7,722 nucleotides of DNA. Origin: Nitrospirota bacterium. Lineage in GTDB: Bacteria > Nitrospirota > Leptospirillia > Leptospirillales > Leptospirillaceae. The stretch is taken from positions 1 through 7,722 of the forward strand of contig JAJZGM010000056.1 of NCBI GenBank assembly GCA_021828525.1, read 5' to 3'. The notes under the pieces were generated by a model. That model had not been told where the DNA came from. It did no database searches and saw nothing but the letters and a program-made list of their open reading frames with translations. Positions 1 to 6,165 of the stretch are shown here, one piece after another (position 1 is the first letter of the stretch; the number at the start of each line of letters is the position of its first letter). A program made the position numbers and the translations under genes.

Positions 1-1
1 C

Positions 2-706
2 ACAGGCCACTATGCCTCCTGGGCCTATTCGGGGGATTTCGGCCGGTTCGGCCTCAGGATGGCCCGGGACCCGTCAAAGGACCAGTCCTACTTTCTCGCC
101 CGGACAAAAGGGATCGACCCCATAAACTTTCTCCTTCCCTTGGGAGACCTGACAAAGCCTGAGGTCCGGGCCATCGCCCTGGAGGCGGGCTTTCCCGTTT
201 CCGGAATGCTTGAAAACCAGGAGGCCTGTTTTGTCTCTGAAAAAAGGCTGGCCGATTTTCTGGATCCCCACCAGGAAAAAGGCCCAGATTCCGGGAACTG
301 GAAGGCCATGACCGCCGGAGGAAAAGCCCTGGGAGACCTCCGGACAGGCCTGGGTCTGACACGGGGCCAGAGAAGGGGTCTGGGAATATCGGGGGGAGAG
401 AGACTCTATGTCCTCTCTGTGGACCCCCGGAACAAGGAGGTCCTCATGGGCCGAAGAGAGGACCTCCTCGCCAGGGATTTCACCATCGCCTCTCCATCGG
501 GCTGTGTGGCGACCCCTCTTCCGGATGAGGCCCCTTCCCTTTTCGTACGCTTCCGGTCGACCATGGCCCCCGTTCCCTGCCGACCGCATCCCTCAGTTCC
601 TTTGGCCTTCCGTCTGGAGGTGCCGCACGACGGAATCGTTCCCGGCCAGGTCGCCGCATTTTACGACAGCAACAGGATCCTGATCGGCTCCGGACTTCTG
701 GTCTGA
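2..706 (+). CDS. mnmA: tRNA-specific 2-thiouridylase MnmA, C-terminal part (5' end outside window)
   Basis: MnmA adenylates and thiolates U34 of tRNAs for Lys, Glu and Gln, giving the s2U34 base of the cytoplasmic wobble modification. The reading frame is open from base 2, so the start and the N-terminal ATP-pyrophosphatase P-loop, with the first catalytic cysteine, lie upstream of the window. Visible family features, in order: TGHYA at the very start; KDQSYFL shortly after; ENQEACFVSEKRLADFL, whose cysteine codon (227-229) aligns with the second catalytic cysteine (Cys199 in E. coli); a central segment ending GQRRGLGI; and a C-terminal beta-barrel ending with PGQVAAFYDSNRILIGSG. The first methionine (59) is internal, not the start. 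The exonuclease gene begins 29 bp after the stop, which suggests co-transcription. Identification is firm by motif order; only completeness is unknown. Confidence 0.95.
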   Translation, partial: TGHYASWAYSGDFGRFGLRMARDPSKDQSYFLARTKGIDPINFLLPLGDLTKPEVRAIALEAGFPVSGMLENQEACFVSEKRLADFLDPHQEKGPDSGNWKAMTAGGKALGDLRTGLGLTRGQRRGLGISGGERLYVLSVDPRNKEVLMGRREDLLARDFTIASPSGCVATPLPDEAPSLFVRFRSTMAPVPCRPHPSVPLAFRLEVPHDGIVPGQVAAFYDSNRILIGSGLLV

Positions 707-735
707 CCCTCTCCCACCCATGGAAAGAACTGCCA

Positions 736-1530
736 ATGAATGAGTCATACCGGGAGCTTCTCTTCCTGGACGTCGAAACGACGGGCCTTTTGATGCAGCC
801 TAACGCCAGGATTGTCGAAATCAGCATTTCATGGTGGGGTGAAGAGGGCCTCAAAGACCGGCACACCTCCCTGATCAATCCTCAGGAACCCATTCCGCCT
901 CTTTATACGGCCATTCACGGAATCGACGATGCCCTGGTCAGGGAGGCCCCCACATTTTCAGAATACTGGCGGGAGATGAAAGAGCAATTCGAGGGAAAAA
1001 CGATCGTCGCCCATAACCTCTCCTTCGACATGGGAATGATGAACCGGGAGATCTTGCGTCTCGAACGCCCACCCCTCGGAAATCCGGGAATCGACACCGT
1101 CCCCGTCCTGAAAAAACTTCTTCCGGAACAAAAAAGCCACAAGCTCAGAAATCTTGCGACGTCCCTGGGAGTGGTCCACAAAAATGTGCACCGGGCCGAG
1201 GACGACGTCAGGGCCCTCGAGGAGGTCCTGGCGATCGCGATGCGGGAACCTGTCGAAATCCTGGCGGGGAAAGCGGGCCAGGACCTTGCGCTATGGGGGG
1301 GATTGGCCTCCCATCGGTATTTCAGGGACAGCCTCTGGTGGGCCCAGCAGCAGAACACGGGGCTGACGGTCGTGGTGGCCAGAAAGTCCCCGGAACCCGG
1401 AAGGGAGAGGGACTTCGAGGAAATCCGGATTGAAAATCCGGGATCCTCCGCCAAAAGGCTGGGGGAGTTCCGGGAAAAGGGCCGGTACCCCTTGTCCTGG
1501 AGCGAGGTCTATCGCGTGTATGCCTCCTGA
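736..1530 (+). CDS. DnaQ-like DEDDh 3'-5' exonuclease with uncharacterised C-terminal extension
   Basis: This predicted 264-residue cytoplasmic nuclease has all three Exo motifs of the DEDDh family. Exo I is FLDVETTGL (metal ligands D12 and E14), Exo II is VAHNLSFD (D98), and Exo III is HRAEDD (H152 and D157). The exonuclease domain occupies about residues 7-168. The remaining ~95 residues, including a tryptophan-rich WWAQQQ stretch near 201-206, match no domain I recognise. The fold is that of the DNA polymerase III epsilon proofreading subunit and of many stand-alone nucleases acting on DNA or RNA ends, so the substrate cannot be assigned. It lacks the polymerase and helicase domains sometimes fused to this fold. 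The ATG at 736 follows GGAAAG (722-727) with 8-bp spacing and leaves only a short N-terminus before Exo I. It probably shares a transcript with mnmA. Confidence 0.88.
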   Translation: MNESYRELLFLDVETTGLLMQPNARIVEISISWWGEEGLKDRHTSLINPQEPIPPLYTAIHGIDDALVREAPTFSEYWREMKEQFEGKTIVAHNLSFDMGMMNREILRLERPPLGNPGIDTVPVLKKLLPEQKSHKLRNLATSLGVVHKNVHRAEDDVRALEEVLAIAMREPVEILAGKAGQDLALWGGLASHRYFRDSLWWAQQQNTGLTVVVARKSPEPGRERDFEEIRIENPGSSAKRLGEFREKGRYPLSWSEVYRVYAS

Positions 1531-1553
1531 AATCCAAAGGAAGAGGTCATTTG

Positions 1554-1562
1554 TGCTATGAT
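1554..1562 (+). promoter_or_regulatory. possible extended -10 promoter reading toward ileS
   Basis: The sequence TGCTATGAT matches an extended -10 element (TG, one base, then 5 of 6 matches to TATAAT). It lies just downstream of the exonuclease stop, in the gap before ileS. No convincing -35 hexamer is seen at 16-18 bp. If used, transcription would start near 1569 and the leader would run about 185 nt to ileS, across the tRNA-Val gene in antisense. This is a pattern match only, and chance occurrence is possible. Confidence 0.4.
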
Positions 1563-1600
1563 GGCGGGATCGGCGCGATTCGTAAGGTGGAAAAGATGGA

Positions 1601-1675
1601 TGGTGGGCGATACAGGTTTCGAACCTGTGACCCCTGCCGTGTGAAGGCAGTGCTCTACCGCTGAGCTAATCGCCC
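1601..1675 (-). tRNA. tRNA-Val(CAC), 3' CCA encoded
   Basis: The minus strand folds into a complete 75-nt cloverleaf. The acceptor stem is GGGCGAT/ATCGCCC with discriminator A and an encoded CCA. The D arm is GCTC/GAGC with a 7-nt loop. The anticodon stem is CTGCC/GGCAG with loop TTCACAC, giving anticodon CAC at 1641-1643, which reads the valine codon GUG. The variable loop is GGGTC and the T arm is ACAGG/CCTGT around TTCGAAA. Every stem pairs perfectly. CAC, with A35 and C36 and discriminator A73, fits valine identity. It is the only minus-strand gene among + strand genes here until DUF1015, and it has its own promoter. Confidence 0.96.
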
Positions 1676-1711
1676 CCTCGGGAAGTCCTGATTCTAGAGA
1701 AAACCCGGGAG

Positions 1712-1741
1712 ATTATCAAGAGACTGGAATTTTTCTGTCGA
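1712..1741 (-). promoter_or_regulatory. probable sigma-70-type promoter of the tRNA-Val gene
   Basis: On the minus strand, TCGACA (1736-1741, 5 of 6 to TTGACA) is followed after 18 bp by GATAAT (1712-1717, 5 of 6 to TATAAT). A start about 7 bp downstream of the -10, near 1705, leaves a 5' leader of roughly 30 nt before the mature tRNA end at 1675. The position is right for a tRNA promoter. The -35 box lies only 3 bp from the ileS ribosome binding site on the opposite strand, so the two control regions are packed together. Confidence 0.6.
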
Positions 1742-1743
1742 AC

Positions 1744-1749
1744 AAGGAG
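1744..1749 (+). promoter_or_regulatory. ribosome binding site that selects the GTG start of ileS
   Basis: AAGGAG lies 5 bp before GTG at 1755. An ATG at 1753 is only 3 bp away and opens an 8-codon frame ending at 1776, so the binding-site spacing and the conserved IleRS N-terminus both favour GTG. Confidence 0.75.
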
Positions 1750-1754
1750 CCGAT

Positions 1755-4610
1755 GTGGACTTCAAGAACACCCTGAACCTGCCAAAGACAGACTTTCCGA
1801 TGAAGGCGGACCTTCCGGCCAAGGAACAGGGATATCTCGCCGTCTGGGAGAAGGAAGACCTCTATGAAAAAATGAGGTCCGCCTCCGGGGAAAGGCCCCT
1901 CTTCATCCTCCACGACGGCCCCCCTTACGCGAACGGCCACCTCCATATGGGCCACGCCATGAACAAGATCCTGAAAGACATCATCAACAGGGTCTCCCTC
2001 AAGAAGGGCTTCGGCCTATCCTATGTGCCGGGCTGGGATTGCCACGGACTTCCCATCGAGCACAAGGTCCTGAAGGACATGGGAAAGAAAAGGTCCGAAC
2101 TGTCCGCCCTGGAGATAAGGAAAAAATGCCGGGAGTCGGCCACCCTCTATTCCGAAGTTCAAAGGGAGGAATTTCTCAGAATGGGGATCCTCGGGGATTT
2201 CCGTCATCCCTACCTCACGATGGATTATGCCTATGAGGCGGAAATTCTGAGAAGCCTTGGCCGGATGAACGACCAGGGGCGCATCTACAAGGGGGAAAAA
2301 CCTGTCCTCTGGTGCGGGACCTGCGAAACAGCCCTGGCAGACGCCGAGGTCGAGTATGCCCCCCTCCGTTCCCAAACGGTCACGGTTCTCTTCGCGAGAA
2401 CCGATTCGCAAGGGACCACCTACTACCCCATCTGGACGACGACACCCTGGACACTCCCGGCCAACCAGGCCGTGGCTGTCAATCCGGAGATCCGGTATAG
2501 CCTGCTTGAACTGACCCACGATACCTTGAACCTTGCCAAGGGGGCCATTCTCGTCGTGGCAGAGGCCATCCTCGACCGTCTGCGCCAGGAAGGGAAATCC
2601 CCCTGGAAGGAAATCCTGGAGGCCTCACGGATCGCAGGGACCCGGACGGGAGCCCAACTCCTTGGGGAGAAGCCGCGCCTTTTGCATCCCTTCATCCCGG
2701 GAAAAATCGTTCCGCTGGTCGCCGGCTCCTTTGTCCAGACGGACCAGGGAACCGGACTCGTCCATATCGCACCGGGCCACGGGGAGGAGGACTTCGAGGT
2801 CGGACGGGCACACGCCCTTTCCAGCGAATCTCCCGTCACCGGAAAGGGACGGTTCGGGCCCGCCATCTCCGCAGTGGATTCCTCATGGACCGGTCTCAAA
2901 ATCCTGGAAGCTGGCCCCGTCGTGATCGCCCTTCTGGAAAAGACCCGGACGCTCCTCCACCAGGAAATGCTTGAACACGCCTATCCCCATTGCTGGAGAT
3001 GCAAGAACCCGGTCTTTTACCGGGCCACCTCCCAGTGGTTCCTTTCGCTTGACATCGCCGGTCTCCGGGAAAAAACACTCTCCGCAATCGGGGATGTCCG
3101 CTGGATCCCCGAGAAGGGAGAAAACCGGATCCGGGGGATGATCGAGACCCGCCCGGACTGGTGCCTCTCACGCCAGAGGTCCTGGGGCGTTCCCATTCCC
3201 GCCTGGTCCTGCAACCGGTGCGGAACAAGTACTCTTGACGGAGCCTTTGTCCGGCGGATCGCCGACCGGACCGAAGAGGAAGGGGTGGATTTCTGGTTCG
3301 AACCGGAGGCCGGAAAGGTCCTTCTTCAGGGCCTGCGATGCCCCGCATGCGGAGGGGAAGACCTCTCCCTCGAAGAAGACATCCTTGATGTCTGGTTTGA
3401 TTCGGGAGTCAGCCACGAAGCGGTCCTCAGGAAGAGACCGGACCTCGCCTGGCCCGCCGATCTCTATCTCGAAGGCTCAGACCAGCACAGGGGATGGTTT
3501 CACTCCTCTCTCCTCACATCGATGGCCCTGGAAGGACGTCCTCCCTACAAATCGGTCCTGACCCATGGATTCGTTGTCGACGGGCAGGGAAAGAAGATGG
3601 CAAAAACCCTGGGAAATGTCATCGCCCCCTCCGAAATAATCGACAAGTACGGGGCGGATGTCCTGAGGCTCTGGGTCGCCGCCTCCGACTATCAGGAAGA
3701 CACGCGCCTTTCCCTTGAAATCATGAACAACCTGGTGGACGGGTACCGCAAGATCCGGAACACCTTCCGGTACATGCTCAGCAATCTCTACGACTATCCC
3801 TGGAACTCGGATCCCTCCCCCTCACCCGACATCCTGGACCGGTGGATCCTTTCTGTGTGGGAACAGACGAAGGCCTCGATCCTCGACGCTTATGACCAGA
3901 GGAAATTTGCCCAGGTCATCCAGACCATCAACCATTTCTGCTCCCTCTCCCTTTCCGCCCACTACTTCGACATGATCAAGGACAGGCTTTACGCGGAGAG
4001 GGCGGAGGGAGAGACAAGACGGCATACCCAGGCGACCATGGCCCGGATTCTGGACGATCTATCGGCCATCCTCCATCCCATCCTCCCCTTCACTACGACA
4101 GAAATCGCCCTCCATGCCTCCCGGAATGCTCCCGACAACCTCCTGGACTCCTCGATGGCCATCCTCATGAAATCCTTTCCGGTCCCAGAGACGGCAAGGA
4201 TCGACCCCGTCCTTGAGTCGCGCATCGACGCGCTTCTCGGGGTGAGAGCCGTCTTCGGAAAGATGACCGACGACCTGAAAAAGGAGAAGCGAATCGGGAG
4301 CACGATGGAGATCCATCTCCGGATTTCGGCGGACCGGGACCGGCTTAACCCCGGGAACTGGCCCGATGAGTTTTTTGAAACCTTTTTCATCGTCTCGAAA
4401 TTTTCCTGGATCCATCCAGGATCCCCGGAGGAGGAAGGACCAGTCCTGGCCACAGCAGAAGGACCGGAGCCGGGATCGAGGCTCATCCTTCTTGCGGCCC
4501 CGGGGGACAAATGCGAACGCTGCTGGCTCAGAAAAACGACGACAGGCAAGAACCCCGAAGGAATTCCCGTCTGCGATCGATGCTCCCGAACACTCCGGAC
4601 CCCGACCTGA
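1755..4610 (+). CDS. ileS: isoleucyl-tRNA synthetase (class Ia), KMSKS loop reads KMAKT
   Basis: IleRS charges tRNA-Ile with isoleucine in the cytoplasm and hydrolyses mischarged Val-tRNA-Ile. The 951 residues are about full length for a bacterial IleRS. In order: the N-terminal NLPKTDFPM signature; the HIGH motif as HMGH (64-67); WDCHGLPIE (94-102); the editing domain with T228-T230, N237, H337 and D346 all present; SRQRSWGVP; DVWFDSG; and GSDQHRGWFHSS. The KMSKS loop is then KMAKT (614-618), the anticodon-binding domain follows, and a C-terminal zinc finger has cysteines 920, 923, 940 and 943. Further cysteine pairs at 187/190 with 413/416, and 486/489 with 529/532, correspond to the connective-peptide zinc sites of Thermus-type IleRS. 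The start is GTG. The upstream gap contains an antisense tRNA and no T-box signature. ileS next to lspA is a common arrangement. Confidence 0.97.
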   Translation: MDFKNTLNLPKTDFPMKADLPAKEQGYLAVWEKEDLYEKMRSASGERPLFILHDGPPYANGHLHMGHAMNKILKDIINRVSLKKGFGLSYVPGWDCHGLPIEHKVLKDMGKKRSELSALEIRKKCRESATLYSEVQREEFLRMGILGDFRHPYLTMDYAYEAEILRSLGRMNDQGRIYKGEKPVLWCGTCETALADAEVEYAPLRSQTVTVLFARTDSQGTTYYPIWTTTPWTLPANQAVAVNPEIRYSLLELTHDTLNLAKGAILVVAEAILDRLRQEGKSPWKEILEASRIAGTRTGAQLLGEKPRLLHPFIPGKIVPLVAGSFVQTDQGTGLVHIAPGHGEEDFEVGRAHALSSESPVTGKGRFGPAISAVDSSWTGLKILEAGPVVIALLEKTRTLLHQEMLEHAYPHCWRCKNPVFYRATSQWFLSLDIAGLREKTLSAIGDVRWIPEKGENRIRGMIETRPDWCLSRQRSWGVPIPAWSCNRCGTSTLDGAFVRRIADRTEEEGVDFWFEPEAGKVLLQGLRCPACGGEDLSLEEDILDVWFDSGVSHEAVLRKRPDLAWPADLYLEGSDQHRGWFHSSLLTSMALEGRPPYKSVLTHGFVVDGQGKKMAKTLGNVIAPSEIIDKYGADVLRLWVAASDYQEDTRLSLEIMNNLVDGYRKIRNTFRYMLSNLYDYPWNSDPSPSPDILDRWILSVWEQTKASILDAYDQRKFAQVIQTINHFCSLSLSAHYFDMIKDRLYAERAEGETRRHTQATMARILDDLSAILHPILPFTTTEIALHASRNAPDNLLDSSMAILMKSFPVPETARIDPVLESRIDALLGVRAVFGKMTDDLKKEKRIGSTMEIHLRISADRDRLNPGNWPDEFFETFFIVSKFSWIHPGSPEEEGPVLATAEGPEPGSRLILLAAPGDKCERCWLRKTTTGKNPEGIPVCDRCSRTLRTPT

Positions 4611-4637
4611 AAGGCTGGCTCCTGGATTCCAATTTTA

Positions 4638-4646
4638 TGATATAAT
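4638..4646 (+). promoter_or_regulatory. extended -10 promoter upstream of lspA
   Basis: TGATATAAT is a perfect extended -10 element (TG, one base, TATAAT) in the 66-bp gap between ileS and lspA, within a short A/T-rich patch that stands out from the GC-rich surroundings. No good -35 is seen at 17 bp, which extended -10 promoters do not need. The predicted start is near 4653, leaving a leader of about 24-39 nt before the possible lspA starts. It would allow lspA and the genes behind it to be expressed independently of ileS. Confidence 0.6.
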
Positions 4647-4676
4647 TTCCAGACAAGATGGTCCGGGTCTCTGCAC

Positions 4677-5213
4677 TTGCGCCTGGATTCCTTGAAAAGG
4701 GGATGGCCAATCAAAAAATCATGGCTGCTTTACGGGATCGTCGGAGCAGGACTCTTTGCCCTCGACCAGGCGACCAAATATCTTGTCCTTACGAAACTTC
4801 CGTTAGGAACCGAAACCGAGGTCATTCCGCATTTTTTCAGGATCGTATCCGTCAGGAACACGGGCATCGTGTTCGGTCTCTTTTCCCAGGGAGAAACCCA
4901 ATCACACCAGGGAGGATTCATCCTCTTCACCCTTTTGGCCATCGTCGCGGTCCTCTACTACAGCCGCAGAAAAAAGGCGGCGGAGTCTTCCGAGTTCTAT
5001 CCGCTGGCCCTCATCCTCGGAGGAGCGACAGGAAACCTTGTGGACAGGATTCTTCATGGACGCGTCATCGACTTTCTCGACTTCTATATCCGGGACCATC
5101 ATTGGCCCGCATTCAACATTGCCGACTCCGGGATCGTGGTGGGGGTCGCCCTTCTGCTTCTTCTCCAGTGGGAGGAGGAGCGAAAGCAGAAAAGAGCATC
5201 ATTTGAACACTGA
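4677..5213 (+). CDS. lspA: lipoprotein signal peptidase (signal peptidase II), start uncertain
   Basis: LspA is an inner-membrane aspartyl protease that removes the signal peptide of diacylglyceryl-modified prolipoproteins after Lgt has acted. The 178 residues include an early DQATKYL motif, VRNTGIVFG, then GNLVDRI, GRVIDFLDF and WPAFNIADS. The aspartates in VIDF (132) and NIAD (150) match the catalytic pair. Hydrophobic segments at about 15-29, 80-96, 108-120 and 150-165 fit a four-helix membrane protein. Length is normal. The start is unclear: the conserved frame has no ATG before its first membrane helix, so TTG at 4677 or TTG at 4692 (173 residues) must serve, and neither has a good ribosome binding site. 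An ATG with A/G-rich upstream sequence at 4703 is in another frame (see findings). The product is certain; the first residues are not. Confidence 0.93.
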   Translation: MRLDSLKRGWPIKKSWLLYGIVGAGLFALDQATKYLVLTKLPLGTETEVIPHFFRIVSVRNTGIVFGLFSQGETQSHQGGFILFTLLAIVAVLYYSRRKKAAESSEFYPLALILGGATGNLVDRILHGRVIDFLDFYIRDHHWPAFNIADSGIVVGVALLLLLQWEEERKQKRASFEH

Positions 5214-5245
5214 TTTCGCCAATTCATCCATGAAACCCAGAGCTT

Positions 5246-5251
5246 AGGAGG
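5246..5251 (+). promoter_or_regulatory. strong ribosome binding site of the TPR gene
   Basis: AGGAGG, a full Shine-Dalgarno core, lies 8 bp before ATG 5260 and fixes that start. It is much stronger than the sites before the neighbouring genes. A five-codon frame, MKPRA, from ATG 5230 ends at a TAG (5245-5247) that overlaps this site. Confidence 0.8.
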
Positions 5252-5259
5252 AGATCGGC

Positions 5260-6165
5260 ATGGAACAAAACCAAAAAAGCCGTATCACCCGGATTCAATT
5301 GGCTCTCGAAAACAGCGAATGGCTCAAGGCCTTCCATCTTTCGGAGGAGGCCATCGGGGACGACCCGGAAGCCCTCCCCTTCCGCTACCTCATGATCGAT
5401 GCCCTGATCCAGGGAGGCCGATTCGACGAGGCCCTCAAAAGGGTCTCGGAATGGCGAAAGACCTTTCCCCAAGACAGGAAGCTCGGAATTTACACGCTCC
5501 ATCTTCTCATTTACTTCAAGAAATTCGAGGAAGCCGACGTTCTGGGAAACTCCCTGATCGACGGGTGCCAGAACATCATCGAAAAACGGGACATATTGCT
5601 TCACCTGGCCTTTGCTGCCCACGGAAAGGCGGACCCGAAGCGGGCCGTCCTCCTCTTAAACGACCTGATCCAGGAGGATCCCCTCAACACCGATGCCTAT
5701 GAAACGATCGGAAAGATTTATTTCGAACATGCCAGGTTCGAGGAGGCCGAGCGGTATTTCCTCCAGTTGACCGACATCGATCCACTCCATCCCCGGGTCC
5801 ACCAGTTGCTGGGCCTCCTCTACTCGGAACAAGGGAAGTGGGACGAGGCCATCATGGAACTCGAGGAGGCGATCGAAATCGAACCGAGCGACGAGACGAT
5901 GCGGGAACTGGGCTGGACCCTCAACATGGTCGGAGACAGGGACGGGGCCATCAGCGTCCTTGAGGAGGCCTTGGACATGAATCCTCTCAACCTCCAGGCC
6001 CGGATCGACCTAGGAACGATCTACATGGATCAGGAAGACTATGATCGCGCCATCAGCGAATGGAAAATCGCCCAGAAGCAGGATCCGGGCAATTCCACGA
6101 TCAAATCCTTCCTGGAAAAGGCCCGGGAGAAGGTTGAAAAGGATCGATCCGTCAGTCGGCATTGA
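5260..6165 (+). CDS. tetratricopeptide (TPR) repeat protein, cytoplasmic
   Basis: This 301-residue protein is built almost entirely of 34-residue TPR helical hairpins. The clearest repeats are at about 145-178, 179-212, 213-245 and 246-279, each with the pattern of a small residue at position 8 (LGLLY, LGTIY) and the helix B core (EAIMELEEAIEIEP, RAISEWKIAQKQDP). Divergent repeats fill residues 7-144, for about eight in all. There is no signal peptide, membrane segment or catalytic domain, so it is probably a soluble protein-binding scaffold; the partner is unknown. It is strongly acidic, as is usual for such scaffolds. It begins 46 bp after lspA with a strong ribosome binding site, and its last 32 bases overlap the likely start of the rluD-type gene, which suggests translational coupling. 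The family name is certain; any more specific role would be a guess. Confidence 0.9.
   Translation: MEQNQKSRITRIQLALENSEWLKAFHLSEEAIGDDPEALPFRYLMIDALIQGGRFDEALKRVSEWRKTFPQDRKLGIYTLHLLIYFKKFEEADVLGNSLIDGCQNIIEKRDILLHLAFAAHGKADPKRAVLLLNDLIQEDPLNTDAYETIGKIYFEHARFEEAERYFLQLTDIDPLHPRVHQLLGLLYSEQGKWDEAIMELEEAIEIEPSDETMRELGWTLNMVGDRDGAISVLEEALDMNPLNLQARIDLGTIYMDQEDYDRAISEWKIAQKQDPGNSTIKSFLEKAREKVEKDRSVSRH

Noticed and set aside
74..589. Minus-strand open frame of 171 codons opposite mnmA
   Set aside because: It lies wholly opposite firmly identified mnmA coding sequence and shows no domain features.
1601..1675. tRNA-Val as an attachment site for an integrated element
   Set aside because: No integrase, no duplicated tRNA 3' end and no foreign-looking genes nearby; flanking genes are core genes.
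1531..1754. Possible T-box riboswitch in the ileS leader
   Set aside because: No T-box sequence (TGGNACCGCG-like) or specifier stem followed by a terminator is visible; the strongest structure there is the antisense of tRNA-Val.
1753..1776. ATG at 1753 as the ileS start or as a leader peptide
   Set aside because: It is out of frame with ileS, only 3 bp from the ribosome binding site, and ends after 8 codons; GTG 1755 gives the conserved IleRS N-terminus.
4405..4420. Inverted repeat CCTGGAT-CC-ATCCAGG inside ileS
   Set aside because: The 2-nt loop, coding location and absence of a T-run make a terminator unlikely; it probably arises by chance from GGATCC-rich codons.
3989..4714. Minus-strand open frame of 241 codons opposite the 3' end of ileS
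   Set aside because: Composition is arginine/serine-rich and of no recognisable family; it is the complement of a GC-rich gene with firm homology.
4658..5206. 182-codon + strand frame starting at ATG 4658 and covering lspA
   Set aside because: Beyond its first ~20 codons it is an arginine/glycine-rich out-of-frame reading of lspA; only its start region is of interest and is reported as a finding.
5203..5231. TTGAAC resembling a -35 box upstream of the TPR gene
   Set aside because: The hexamer 17 bp downstream is ATCCAT, with only two matches to TATAAT; the gene is more simply read from the lspA promoter.
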